Assembly (NCBI RefSeq): GCF_002950945.1 | Contig: NZ_CP012673.1 | Span: forward strand, 1,488,001 to 1,552,000 | Reading direction: 5' to 3' | Length of the DNA stretch: 64,000 nt | DNA from: Sorangium cellulosum | GTDB lineage: Bacteria > Myxococcota_A > Polyangia > Polyangiales > Polyangiaceae | Shown here: positions 53,606 through 62,356 of the stretch, piece by piece | Numbering within the stretch: position 1 is the first letter of the stretch | How the letters are laid out: each line of letters opens with the position of its first letter | Translations under genes and position numbers: made by a program | Notes under the pieces: generated by a model | Databases searched by the model: none | The model's input: the letters and a program-made list of their open reading frames with translations, nothing else | Told to the model about the DNA's origin: nothing

Positions 53606-54537
53606 TTGGCCCGATCCGCGGCGAGCTCCGGGTAGGCCGCCATGACGGCCTGGATGCCCCAGTGATTGCCGCCGACGAGGGCGTGATCGCGCGGGTCGGT
53701 GCGGAGCGGCTCTCCGAGCTTGGTGACGGGCCACTCCCCGGTCTTCTTGCGCATGTGGCAGTCGACGCAGCTCCGCTCGCCGGGGCCGCCGTCGCGGAAG
53801 TCGCTGGAGGCCCACTCCTCGAAGGTCGTGTCGAGCGGGAACTCGATGTTCATCGGCTCGCCGCTCTCGTCCCGCAGCATCACCTCCGGGTTCGTGACCT
53901 GGTGGCACTGGCCGCAGAAGCGGGAGCTGGAGAGGTTATCGTCCTTCTTGCCGCCGTGATCTTCGGAGATCACGTTCTCGTAGGGTCCGTACTTGAGGAG
54001 TTTGTTCTGCTCGGGATCGATCTCGTAGCCGAACACGAGCTGCGCGTTGCCCAGGAAGTACGGATCGTTGGGGGCGGGGGCGGTCGTGGCGCGGTGGCAC
54101 ACGTCGCAGCCGACCCCTTGCCCCTCGACGATGCCCTCGATCGCGCTGTTGGGACCGGTGTCGAGCTCCGACCCGTCCGGCTTCGCCGCGTGGCCACGGA
54201 CGAAGCCGATCGGCGTGTGGCAGCGCAGGCAGAACGTGCCCACGCCGGGCATGTCCTGGTTCGCGATGGTGAGGGCGGCGGTGAACACGGGATCGCGCCA
54301 CGCGTTGGCCATCATCGTCCCCGCCCATGTATCGAACGGCATGTAGTCCCGCGGCATGGTGCCGATGCCTCGATGGCAGCCGTTGCACTTCTCCGCGGAA
54401 GCGAACCCGTCGTCCTCTGGCAGATCCCCTGGCCTCGTGCCCTGGAGATCCTCGATCCCGGCGGCGACACCGCGGCTCAGAAGCCCGAGCGCGAGGAGCA
54501 GCCCCCACGCAATGGTGTTCCCCCGCGTGCTCGACAT
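52621..54537 (-). CDS. Five-heme c-type cytochrome with MYXO-CTERM-like tail (copy A)
   Basis: 638 residues from the ATG at 54537; a GTG five codons upstream is less likely. Signal peptide ends near VAAG. Five CXXCH motifs: CNGCH (51-55), CLRCH (103-107), CDVCH (144-148), CGQCH (208-212), CVDCH (257-261). A beta-rich half with VENLTGHKFPTGYAESRRAW follows, known from other multiheme proteins. Near the end, a Gly-rich linker, SGGCGCRTPGDG, a hydrophobic stretch and RRRRAHARAR form a MYXO-CTERM-type sorting signal. A 4-bp insertion relative to copy B shifts the frame after it and adds about 20 residues. Extracytoplasmic electron carrier. Confidence 0.9.
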   Translation of the reverse strand: MSSTRGNTIAWGLLLALGLLSRGVAAGIEDLQGTRPGDLPEDDGFASAEKCNGCHRGIGTMPRDYMPFDTWAGTMMANAWRDPVFTAALTIANQDMPGVGTFCLRCHTPIGFVRGHAAKPDGSELDTGPNSAIEGIVEGQGVGCDVCHRATTAPAPNDPYFLGNAQLVFGYEIDPEQNKLLKYGPYENVISEDHGGKKDDNLSSSRFCGQCHQVTNPEVMLRDESGEPMNIEFPLDTTFEEWASSDFRDGGPGERSCVDCHMRKKTGEWPVTKLGEPLRTDPRDHALVGGNHWGIQAVMAAYPELAADRANAFQLALDRTLESLASAASVTLVDAPQEAAPGQQIELTVRVENLTGHKFPTGYAESRRAWIAVFLVGEDGSERPLLGGYDVETGEIQHDPPTHEYRAVHGLWDAAAGKGEKEEHLARHDMIISDTRIPPKGFVPSRTTQPTPEIDFSDGNGGYRHYDEATFTLTVPAGTSGAQTLSARVYYQSMTKEYVEFLRSENHTDSKGEELMAIYEATGEAPPILVASADAPIDLGGSAGSAGGGGNGGGGGGGEGATGGGGPVDGSRDSGGCGCRTPGDGHDGWIPAALAGLALASAAARRRRAHARARSRRRALNRTRAGRGEIPIGSAPPW

Positions 54538-54583
54538 CGATCCCGTCCTCACTTCTACGTTATGCGGAACAGATTCTACGATC

Positions 54584-55604
54584 CTGTCTCCGGTCGACGA
54601 GGCGAGCGAAAAACGGTGGTCGCCGGGTCGGGGCGGATCCGATCGGGATCTCGCCCCGGCCGGCGCGGTGTCGGTTCAACGCCCGGCGGCGCGAGCGCGC
54701 GCGTGCGCTCGCCGGCGCCTGGCTGCGGCGGAGGCCAGGGCGAGCCCCGCGGCGGCGGCAGGAATCCATCCGTTATGGCCGTCGCCGGGGGTCCTGCAGC
54801 CGCATCCGCCGCTGTCCCTGGAGCCGTCCGCGGGGCCACCGCCGCCGGTGGCGCCGTCGCCGCCGCTGCCGTTGCCGCTGCCGCTGCCGCCGCCTCCGGC
54901 GCTCCCGGCAGAGCCGCCGAGATCGATGGGCGCGTCCTCGCTCGCCACCAGGATGGGCGGCGCCTCGCCAGTCGCCTCGTAGATGGCCATGAGCTCTTCT
55001 CCCTTGTTGTCCGTGTGGTTCTCGGACTGGAGGAACTCGATGTATTCCTTGGTCATCGACTGGTAGTAGATGCGCGCCGAGAGCGTCTGGGCGCCGGCGG
55101 CGTCGGCCGGCAGGGTGAGGGTGAAGGTCGCCTCGTCGTAGTGGCGGTATCCGCCGTTGCCGTCGCTGAAGTCGATCTCCGGCGTGGGCTGGGTGGTCTG
55201 TGACGGGACGAAGCCCTTCGGCGGGATGCGTGTGTCGGAGATGATCATGTCGTGGCGCGCGAGGTGCTCTTCCTTCTCGCCCTTGCCCGCCGCCGCGTCC
55301 CAGAGCCCGTGCACGGCGCGGTACTCGTGGGTGGGCGGATCGTGCTGGATCTCCCCGGTCTCCACGTCATAGCCGCCGAGCAGCGGCCGTTCGCTCCCGT
55401 CCTCGCCCACGAGGAACACGGCGATCCAGGCGCGCCGGCTCTCGGCGTACCCCGTCGGGAACTTGTGACCGGTGAGGTTCTCGACCCGGACGGTGAGCTC
55501 GATCTGCTGTCCGGGGACGGCCTCCTGGGGGGCGTCGACGAGCGTGACGGAGGCGGCCGAGGCGAGGCTCTCCAGGGTGCGGTCGAGCGCGAGCTGGAAG
55601 GAGC
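54584..55604. repeat. About 1-kb direct repeat, copy B
   Basis: Partner of 52585-53605, offset 1999 bp at the left end. It lies in direct orientation, so unequal crossing-over between copies would delete or duplicate one cytochrome gene and leave a chimera. Confidence 0.85.
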
Positions 55605-56535
55605 TCTGGTACTCCGCGGCGCGAGCCGCGTCGGCCGCCATCACGGCCTGGATGCCCCAGTGATTGCCGCCGACGAGAACGTGATCGCGCGGGTCGGTGC
55701 GGGTAGGTCCGCCATCGGCGACGGCCCACTCCCCGGCCTTCCTGCGCATGTGGCAGTCGACGCAGCTCTTCTCGCTCGATCCGCCGTCGCGGAAGTCGCT
55801 GGAAGCCCACTCCTCGTACGTCGTGTCAAGCGGAAACTCGATCGTTGTGGGCTTTCCGCTCGCGTCCCGCAGCATCACTTCCGGGTTGGTGACCTGATGA
55901 CACTGACCGCAGAACCGGGAGTCGGCGACCATGGGCTGCTGCTCGCCGACGTGGGACCTGGACGTGATGTTCTCGTAAGGACCGTACATCACGGGCGTGA
56001 CCGTCTCCGATACGGCCTCGGGCGTGGTGTCGAACACGAGCTGAGCGTTGCCGAGGAGATAGGACTCGTTGCCGTTGGGGTCCGGGGTTGTGATCGCGCG
56101 ATGGCAGACATTGCAGCTGACGCCCTGGCCGTCGACGATCTTGCCGTCGACCGAGGCGTTGGGATCGAACGCAGAGCCGTCCGGCGGCGTCGCGTTGCCT
56201 CGCACGAAGCCGATCGGAGAGTGGCAGCGCAAGCAGAACGTACCGATCCCTGGCACGTCCTGGTTCGCGATCGTCAGAGCAGCCGTGAAGACCGGGTCGC
56301 GCCACGCGTTGGCCATCATGGTGCCTGGCCACGTATCCGTCGGGAAATAGTCCTGGGGGGCCCCTGGGACCGCGACATGGCAGGCAGAGCAGCGTTCGCT
56401 GGTGCCGAAGTTGCTCTGCGTCGGGAGCTCGCCCGGCTTCGTGCCCTGGAGATCATCGATTCCAGCTGCTGCTTCCGGGCTCAGCAGCCCGAATGCGAGC
56501 ACCCAACCCACCGCCAGCCTCAACGTCTTCTGCAT
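54676..56535 (-). CDS. Five-heme c-type cytochrome with MYXO-CTERM-like tail (copy B)
   Basis: 619 residues from the ATG at 56535 (MQKTLRLAVGWVLAFGLL, signal peptide). Five CXXCH motifs: CSACH (49-53), CLRCH (101-105), CNVCH, CGQCH and CVDCH in the same order as copy A. From about residue 310 on it is almost identical to copy A, while the heme-bearing N-terminal half is clearly more diverged. The tail is SGGCGCRTPGDG, hydrophobic AGLALASAA, then RRRRAHARARAAGR, a normal MYXO-CTERM end. It probably receives electrons from the dehydrogenase encoded 90 bp upstream on the same strand. Confidence 0.91.
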   Translation of the reverse strand: MQKTLRLAVGWVLAFGLLSPEAAAGIDDLQGTKPGELPTQSNFGTSERCSACHVAVPGAPQDYFPTDTWPGTMMANAWRDPVFTAALTIANQDVPGIGTFCLRCHSPIGFVRGNATPPDGSAFDPNASVDGKIVDGQGVSCNVCHRAITTPDPNGNESYLLGNAQLVFDTTPEAVSETVTPVMYGPYENITSRSHVGEQQPMVADSRFCGQCHQVTNPEVMLRDASGKPTTIEFPLDTTYEEWASSDFRDGGSSEKSCVDCHMRRKAGEWAVADGGPTRTDPRDHVLVGGNHWGIQAVMAADAARAAEYQSSFQLALDRTLESLASAASVTLVDAPQEAVPGQQIELTVRVENLTGHKFPTGYAESRRAWIAVFLVGEDGSERPLLGGYDVETGEIQHDPPTHEYRAVHGLWDAAAGKGEKEEHLARHDMIISDTRIPPKGFVPSQTTQPTPEIDFSDGNGGYRHYDEATFTLTLPADAAGAQTLSARIYYQSMTKEYIEFLQSENHTDNKGEELMAIYEATGEAPPILVASEDAPIDLGGSAGSAGGGGSGSGNGSGGDGATGGGGPADGSRDSGGCGCRTPGDGHNGWIPAAAAGLALASAAARRRRAHARARAAGR

Positions 56536-56625
56536 AGCTCGAATCCAGAACTGGTAAGCTGCTCTTGCACTGATCACGAACCAACGACACCCGGCCGTGA
56601 CGGTCCCTGCGGGACGCGGGCCGGA

Positions 56626-58083
56626 CTATTCCGGATCGATCCGGAAGATGCTGCCTCCGTAGTTGACGATGTAGAGCTCGCCCGCGGCGTCCTCGCCGAA
56701 CGAGGCCAGGCCCTGGAGGGTGCTCACAGATCCCAGATCCTGGCTGAGGTTGCTCGTCGCCGCGACCATGTTGTCTCTCCAGGTGAGCGTCCACACTCTC
56801 CTCGATTCGAAGTCGCCGTACAGGTAGGTCCCGCGGAGCGAAGGGATCCTGCTTCCGCGGTACACGTACCCGCCGGTCACCGAACCATCACCGAGCTCGT
56901 GATCGTACGCCTTGACGGGAGCCGTGATCGTCGGGGAGGTGCATCCCGGCTCCTGGTCTCCCTGGAGGCACGTGGTCCCCTCGGTGACGCTCCACCCGTA
57001 GTTCCTCCGGCCTGCGCCGCTCGGCTCGATGTTGATCTCCTCGTACAGACGTCCGCCGACATCGCCGATGTAGAGGTCGCCCCGGCAGCGATCGAAGCTG
57101 AATCGCCACGGGTTGCGCAGGCCGTAATCCCAGACGTCCGGGTCTCCACCGGTGACATTCCCGGCCGGCGCCGTCGGATGGTTGTCGACGTCGATGCGCA
57201 GGATCTTGCCGAGCTTGACCTCGAGGTTCTGCCCGTTGTTGTTCGGATCCGGGTTGTCGGTCTGACCGCCGCCGTCGCCGACGCCGACATACAGCATGCG
57301 GGCGGGGCCGAACGCGAGCATGCCGCCGTTGTGGTTGCCCATGACGCCGCTCGTTATGCGGAAGTAGCTGCGCGTGCTCTCGGGGGCAGCGACGTCCGGA
57401 TTGCTCGGCGAGCGCCTGAACTCCATCAGGGTGAGGCCTGCCGGCGACGTGTCGCTCTGACGGCGTGCGTTGAAATACACGAAGAAGCGCCCGTTCTCGG
57501 CGTAATCAGGATGGAACGCGAGGCCGAGCAGACCCCTCTCGTCCTCGTAGCTCGTGGCGACCGGCGCGACGATCCCCGTGATGTCGAGAAACGGCTCCTC
57601 CTGAACCGCTCCGTCCTTCACCAGGCGGATCCTCCCGATCTGCTCGACGACGTAGAGCCGGCCCGCGTCGGCGGGCTCACTGGTCACGTAAAGCGGCCGG
57701 TCGAAGCCGCGCGCCACCTCGGTGAGTTTGAGCGGCGGCACGGTCCCGCCCGGCTCGTCGCACTCGACCGTGCCGTGCCCACCCGCGCCGGTCCCGGTCA
57801 CAGGGCCGCCTCCCGCTCCACCCGTTCCGCTCGCGTCCGGACCGGTTCCGCTGCTCGTGGGAGCGCCCGTCGAGGTGCCGCCGCCCGGGCCCGTTCCGCC
57901 GGGACCGGATCCTCCTCCTCCTCCCCCACCGCTCCCGCTGCTTCCTGTGCTTCCTGTGCTCCCCGTGCTCCCTGTGCTTCCTGCTCCGGTGTCGCTGCCG
58001 CCGCAGCCATTCAGCGTGAAGCCCAGCCCGATGACGGCGGCTGCGATGGGCATGAAAGACAAAAGGAAACGCTTCTGGTCCAT
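56626..58083 (-). CDS. PQQ-dependent sugar dehydrogenase-type lipoprotein
   Basis: 485 residues from the second of two adjacent ATGs (58083 or 58086). Lipobox LNGCGG, then a 75-residue Gly/Ser/Thr linker including a run of STG repeats. The rest is a six-bladed propeller of the soluble glucose dehydrogenase (GSDH) family: RGLLGLAFHPDYAENGRFF, NHNGGMLAFG, YVGVGDGGGQ, KLGKILRIDVD, YGLRNPWRFSFDR, NYGW. Family members oxidise sugars or aldoses with PQQ and Ca2+. No PQQ biosynthesis genes are in the window. Same strand as, and upstream of, the two cytochromes. Confidence 0.88.
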   Translation of the reverse strand: MDQKRFLLSFMPIAAAVIGLGFTLNGCGGSDTGAGSTGSTGSTGSTGSSGSGGGGGGGSGPGGTGPGGGTSTGAPTSSGTGPDASGTGGAGGGPVTGTGAGGHGTVECDEPGGTVPPLKLTEVARGFDRPLYVTSEPADAGRLYVVEQIGRIRLVKDGAVQEEPFLDITGIVAPVATSYEDERGLLGLAFHPDYAENGRFFVYFNARRQSDTSPAGLTLMEFRRSPSNPDVAAPESTRSYFRITSGVMGNHNGGMLAFGPARMLYVGVGDGGGQTDNPDPNNNGQNLEVKLGKILRIDVDNHPTAPAGNVTGGDPDVWDYGLRNPWRFSFDRCRGDLYIGDVGGRLYEEINIEPSGAGRRNYGWSVTEGTTCLQGDQEPGCTSPTITAPVKAYDHELGDGSVTGGYVYRGSRIPSLRGTYLYGDFESRRVWTLTWRDNMVAATSNLSQDLGSVSTLQGLASFGEDAAGELYIVNYGGSIFRIDPE

Positions 58084-58215
58084 CATGCCGTAGGAGGCTA
58101 TCCGAACAGCGCGCCCCTTGGTATAACTTTCCACCGCTTTGCGCCTTGTCGTCGTCTGTCCCCCGATCGTAAGGCGAGCGTGAGGCGGACAGCCGGACCG
58201 GCGAGCACGACCACA

Positions 58216-58974
58216 ATGAAACACCCTTCCCTACCGCTGCTTGACGTCCTGTCGCGCCGGATTCCGACGGCGGGCAGCTCTTGGCTAGAGCGCGCCAAAA
58301 AGGTGACCGGGGCTGGTGTACGCGCCGGCGGAGCGCCGTCCGCGCTGCCGAGCGAGGCGTCTACCTGGTTGGATCGTGACCGCTTCCTGGCGACGTTCAC
58401 TGCGGCGGCACGTGCGCTCGGCAAGGCGCCGCTCGGGCTCGACGCCGACGAGCGGGACGCCCTGGAAGCTGCCGGCGTCGCCGCGGCCATAGAGGGCTGG
58501 CCACTCGACGAACTCGGCCGGGTCACCATGATCGCGCTGATCTCGAGGTGCCTGCCTGGACCGGAGCTCGAGGCGCTGCTCGAGGCTTGCTACCAGCAGG
58601 GAGATGGCCGAGAGCGGCAGGCGCTCCTGCGGGCCCTGCCGCTTGTGACCGAAGCGGAGCGCTTCGTCCCGATGGCGGTCGAGGCGTGCCGCACGAATGA
58701 GCTGCCCGTATTCGAGGCGATTGCCTGCGAGAATGCTTACCCGGCGGCCTACTTTCCGGATCTCAATTTCAACCAGATGGTCCTCAAGGCCATGTTCATG
58801 GGCGTGGCGCTCGCCCGGATTGTCGGGCTTGACCGGCGCCGATCGAGCGAGCTCGCCAGGATGGCGGAGGACTTCGCGAGCGAACGGAGGGCGGCTGGCC
58901 GGAGCGTCCCGGCCGACATCGGCCTGCTCTCCCTGGAGCACGAGCACGAGCGCGCGACGCGGATCCCCGAGTGA
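58216..58974 (+). CDS. eboA: EboA-family protein
   Basis: 252 residues from the ATG at 58216. Recognised as EboA by the helical C-terminal part (VEACRTNELPVFEAIACENAYPAAYFPDLNFNQMVLKAMFMGV), of which NPYPAxYFPxLNFNQMVLK-like text is the most characteristic, and by its neighbours. EboA is part of the Ebo set, described in cyanobacteria, algae endosymbionts and others and needed in Nostoc to export a scytonemin precursor. Its biochemical role is not known. First gene of the plus-strand arm; the next start lies within or just past its stop. Confidence 0.85.
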   Translation: MKHPSLPLLDVLSRRIPTAGSSWLERAKKVTGAGVRAGGAPSALPSEASTWLDRDRFLATFTAAARALGKAPLGLDADERDALEAAGVAAAIEGWPLDELGRVTMIALISRCLPGPELEALLEACYQQGDGRERQALLRALPLVTEAERFVPMAVEACRTNELPVFEAIACENAYPAAYFPDLNFNQMVLKAMFMGVALARIVGLDRRRSSELARMAEDFASERRAAGRSVPADIGLLSLEHEHERATRIPE

Positions 58975-58997
58975 AGCGGCGCGCAGCGGAGGGACCA

Positions 58998-59882
58998 GTG
59001 AAGCTATTCGATCCTCACATCCACATGACATCGCGGACGACGGACGACTACCAGGCGATGGCCGCGGCCGGCGTCGTCGCCGTCCTCGAGCCCGCGTTCT
59101 GGCTGGGTCAGCCGAGGACGCACGTCGGCACGTTCGAGGACTACTTCGCGTCCTTGCTGGGCTGGGAGCGCTTCCGGGCCAGCCAGTTCGGCATCCGCCA
59201 CCTCTGCACGCTGGCGCTGAACCCGAAGGAGGCCAACAACCCTCGCGTGGCGCAGGGGGTCATCGATCTCTTGCCGCGGTACCTCGACAAGGAGGGCGTC
59301 GTGGCGGTCGGCGAGATCGGGTTTGATGACATGACGCCCGAGGAGGAGAAGTACTTCACCCGGCAGGTCGAGCTGGCGCGAGAGCACGAGCTCCCCATCC
59401 TCGTGCACACGCCGCACCGCGACAAGAAGCGCGGCACCGAGCGGACGCTCGCCCTGGTGCGGGAGCTCCGGTTCCCCGAGGAGCGCGTGCTCATCGACCA
59501 CAACAACGAGGAGACGCTGCCGCTCGTGCTCGCGACCGGCTGCTGGGCCGGTCACTCCATCTACCCGAACACGAAGATGGACGAGGATCGGATGGTCGCG
59601 CTGGTCAAGAAGTACGGCGCGGAGCGGATCCTGATCAACAGCGCTGCGGACTGGGGCGTGAGCGACCCCCTCAAGGTGCCGAAGACGGCGGCGCGGATGC
59701 GGGAGAGCGGGATCGCGGACGAGGTCATCGAGCGGATCGTCTGGAAGAACCCGCTCGCGTTCTTCGCCCAGAGTGGCCGGCTCGACCTCGCGGAGTTCGG
59801 CGAATCGCCCGCGGTGGACCAGCGCGCCCTGTTCGAGGGGAACTCGGTCCTGCGCGGGCAGGCCCCTGTCGTGCAGAGCTGA
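58998..59882 (+). CDS. eboB: EboB, TatD-like metal-dependent hydrolase
   Basis: 294 residues from the GTG at 58998 with GGAGGG just upstream, which places the metal ligands DPHIHM at the N-terminus as expected; a GTG at 58971 overlapping the eboA stop is the alternative. Further amidohydrolase ligands: GEIGFDD, LVHTPHRDK, VLIDHNNEE and NSAADWGVSDP. The family is a TIM-barrel hydrolase using two metal ions; the Ebo substrate is unknown. It lies between eboA and eboF. Confidence 0.88.
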   Translation: MKLFDPHIHMTSRTTDDYQAMAAAGVVAVLEPAFWLGQPRTHVGTFEDYFASLLGWERFRASQFGIRHLCTLALNPKEANNPRVAQGVIDLLPRYLDKEGVVAVGEIGFDDMTPEEEKYFTRQVELAREHELPILVHTPHRDKKRGTERTLALVRELRFPEERVLIDHNNEETLPLVLATGCWAGHSIYPNTKMDEDRMVALVKKYGAERILINSAADWGVSDPLKVPKTAARMRESGIADEVIERIVWKNPLAFFAQSGRLDLAEFGESPAVDQRALFEGNSVLRGQAPVVQS

Positions 59883-59896
59883 CCGAGAACACACGC

Positions 59897-61270
59897 ATGC
59901 ACCGTACGGTCGTCCTCAACGTCGTCGGGCTCACCGGCGAGCTCCTCGGCGACGCCACGCCGAACCTGAAGCAGCTCGCTCAGGAGGGCGTGATGCGCCC
60001 TCTCGAGACCGTGCTGCCAGCGGTCACGTGCACGGTCCAATCGACCTTCACGACAGGCCTCCTCCCGAGCGGTCACGGCTGCGTCGCGAACGGCTGGTAC
60101 TTCCGCGACACCGCCGAGGTGAACCTGTGGCGCCAGGCGAACCAGCTCGTGACAGGGGAGAAGATCTGGGAGGCCGCGCGTCGGCGCGATCCGACGTTCA
60201 CCTGTGCCAAGCTGTTCTGGTGGTACAACATGTACAGCTCGGCGGATTATGCGGTGACGCCGAGGCCGATCTACTGGGCGGACGGGCTCAAGCTGCCGGA
60301 CATCTACACGGAGCCGGCGTCGTTGCGCGATGAGCTCGTCTTTCGGCTGGGTGAGTTCCCCCTCTTCAATTTCTGGGGGCCGAACGCGGACATCCGGTCG
60401 ACCGAGTGGATCGCGCGGTGCGCGCGCCATGTGTACGACACGCGCCGGCCGACGTTGACGCTGGTCTACCTCCCGCACCTCGACTACAACCTGCAGCGAC
60501 TCGGTCCAGATCATCCGGCGATCAAGGATGACCTCCGCGCCGTGGACGCCGTATGCGGCGAGCTCATGGAGCACGTGCGCAAGGACGGGGCGCGGGTGAT
60601 CGTGCTGTCCGAGTACGGAATCACGCGCGTGTCCGGGGTCGTGCACATCAACCGGGCGCTCAGGGAGCAGGGCCTCCTGCGCGTCCGGATCGAGCGTGGG
60701 CTCGAGAAGCTCGACGCCGGCGCGTCGGAGGCGTTCGCCGTGGCGGATCATCAGGTGGCGCATGTCTACGTGCGTCGCCCGGAGCGTATCCACGAGGTGA
60801 AGTCTCTGCTCGAGAGGCTGCCCGGCGTGGAGGTCGTCCTCGACGCCGAAGGCAAGCGCTCCGCCGGGCTGGACCATCCGAGGTCGGGAGAGCTCGTCGC
60901 GGTCTCACGACGAGACCGATGGTTCAGCTACTATTACTGGCTGGATGATGAGAAGGCGCCGGAGTTCGCCAGGACGGTCGACATCCACCGCAAGCCCGGG
61001 TACGACCCCGTGGAGCTGTTTGCCGATCCCAAGCTGCGGGCCCTGCCGGCCAGCGTCGCCTGGAGGCTGCTCAAGAAGAAGCTCGGGTTTCGCTACCTCA
61101 TGGACGTGATCCCGCTCGACGCTGCTCTGGTCAATGGCTCGCACGGGCGTCTGACCGAGCGCCCGGATCAGGGGCCGCTGGTGCTGTCCAGCTGCGGCTC
61201 CCTGCTGCCAGACGAACGTGTCCTTGCTGTCGACGTCAGCAAGATCGTGCTGAGTCATCTCTTTGATTGA
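59897..61270 (+). CDS. eboF: EboF, type I phosphodiesterase/nucleotide pyrophosphatase-like
   Basis: 457 residues from the ATG at 59897. Alkaline-phosphatase-superfamily features: NVVGLTGELLG at the N-terminus, the Thr nucleophile region PAVTCTVQSTFTTGLLPSGHG, LVYLPHLDYNLQRLGPDH with Asp/His metal ligands, LSEYGIT, and the C-terminal NGSHGR. No signal peptide is seen. Of the Ebo set it is the one expected to hydrolyse a phosphodiester or pyrophosphate. Last gene of the plus arm, converging on eboC. Confidence 0.86.
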   Translation: MHRTVVLNVVGLTGELLGDATPNLKQLAQEGVMRPLETVLPAVTCTVQSTFTTGLLPSGHGCVANGWYFRDTAEVNLWRQANQLVTGEKIWEAARRRDPTFTCAKLFWWYNMYSSADYAVTPRPIYWADGLKLPDIYTEPASLRDELVFRLGEFPLFNFWGPNADIRSTEWIARCARHVYDTRRPTLTLVYLPHLDYNLQRLGPDHPAIKDDLRAVDAVCGELMEHVRKDGARVIVLSEYGITRVSGVVHINRALREQGLLRVRIERGLEKLDAGASEAFAVADHQVAHVYVRRPERIHEVKSLLERLPGVEVVLDAEGKRSAGLDHPRSGELVAVSRRDRWFSYYYWLDDEKAPEFARTVDIHRKPGYDPVELFADPKLRALPASVAWRLLKKKLGFRYLMDVIPLDAALVNGSHGRLTERPDQGPLVLSSCGSLLPDERVLAVDVSKIVLSHLFD

Positions 61271-61433
61271 TGCGCTCGGGAACAGCTCCGCGCATCGGCT
61301 CGGTGCAGCCCGGAACGAGCCGGTCGCAACGCTACAGAGATCCGGTCTGTATCATTCGAGCGCAATGTGACGTCATGTCGGTATGCCTCCAGTGCTCGAT
61401 GTGCTGTCCCGAAGCCTGGGGTGAGCCTTCGCC

Positions 61434-61467
61434 GGCGAGGGGAGCGGGGGCTCCTCCGCGCCTCGCC
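61434..61467. terminator. Two-tier hairpin between convergent ebo arms
   Basis: GGCGAGG (61434-61440) pairs with CCTCGCC (61461-61467), enclosing GGAGC/GCTCC (61441-61445 with 61450-61454). It abuts the eboC stop at 61469 in a 198-bp convergent gap. There is no T-run. It probably ends one or both arms. Confidence 0.55.
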
Positions 61468-61468
61468 C

Positions 61469-62356
61469 TCACGTCCCCCTCACCACCCGCTGCATCGCCA
61501 GCGTCAGCGGGAACCCCAGCATCGCCAGCGCCGCCGCGCCGCTCGCCCCCGGCGCGCCGCTCCTCGCGATGAGCACCGCGTCGAGCAGCGAGATCCCCGC
61601 GATCAGGGTCACCACCGCGCGGGGGATCCGGTCCCTCCGCGTCCCCCGCAGCAGCCTCACCGCGTGGATCACGCAGCCCGCGAGCGCCCCGTACGCGATC
61701 GTCCCCATCATCCCCGCGAGCGGCGCGCCGATCGCGTAGAGGAACGGCACCGCCATGAAGCCGAGCGCCCACAGGCTGCGGACCGAGATGAGGTTCTCCT
61801 GCTTCGCGATCGCCGTCAGCCCGATCAGGTAGAAGAGCAGCGACACTCCCCCGCCGAGCACCGCGATCCCGAGCTGCCCCCCCGCCGCGAGCGCCGCCAT
61901 CGCGTAGACCAGCACGCGGCACAGCCCCATCAGCGCCGGGCTCAGCGGGTTGCCCTTGTGCCAGGCGTCGTACAGCACGATCGCCCCCGCGAGCAGCGTG
62001 CCGGCCAGGGCCGCTCCCGGGCCGCGGCCCGCCACGTGCGCGTAGGCCGCCACGCTCAGCACCCCCGCGCCGAGCAGGCCGTAGCCCACCGCGAACACCT
62101 CGCGGGCGCTCACCAGCCCGGAGGGGATCGGCCGCTCCGGGCGCTCGCGCGCGTCGATCTCGCGATCGAACGCGTCGTTCAGGAACATCCCGCCCACGTA
62201 CATGAGCGACGCCGCGAGCCCCACCAGCGCCGCCGACGACGCCCGCAGCCCGGCCCCCGACAGCGCCATGCCGCAGAGCACGTTCGTCCAGACCGTCGGC
62301 AGGTTCGAGACGCGGCCGAGCCGCAGATAGACGCGCGCGCGTGAGCTCGTTGTCAT
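61469..62356 (-). CDS. eboC: EboC, UbiA-family prenyltransferase
   Basis: 295 residues from the ATG at 62356, overlapping the eboE stop as ATGA. About eight transmembrane helices. The first Asp-rich motif is NDAFDREID (60-68), followed by ARERPERPIPSG, the standard UbiA signature for binding prenyl diphosphate-Mg. The second region is YDAWHKGNPLSPALMGLCRVLVY, without a classical second DxxxD. In the Ebo set this is the membrane enzyme likely to attach a prenyl group to an aromatic or polyol acceptor; the acceptor is unknown. Confidence 0.9.
   Translation of the reverse strand: MTTSSRARVYLRLGRVSNLPTVWTNVLCGMALSGAGLRASSAALVGLAASLMYVGGMFLNDAFDREIDARERPERPIPSGLVSAREVFAVGYGLLGAGVLSVAAYAHVAGRGPGAALAGTLLAGAIVLYDAWHKGNPLSPALMGLCRVLVYAMAALAAGGQLGIAVLGGGVSLLFYLIGLTAIAKQENLISVRSLWALGFMAVPFLYAIGAPLAGMMGTIAYGALAGCVIHAVRLLRGTRRDRIPRAVVTLIAGISLLDAVLIARSGAPGASGAAALAMLGFPLTLAMQRVVRGT

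Noticed and set aside
55252..58215. Very long plus-strand frame running into eboA
   Set aside because: It is antisense to the copy B cytochrome and the sugar dehydrogenase. Only the part from 58216 encodes a recognisable protein.
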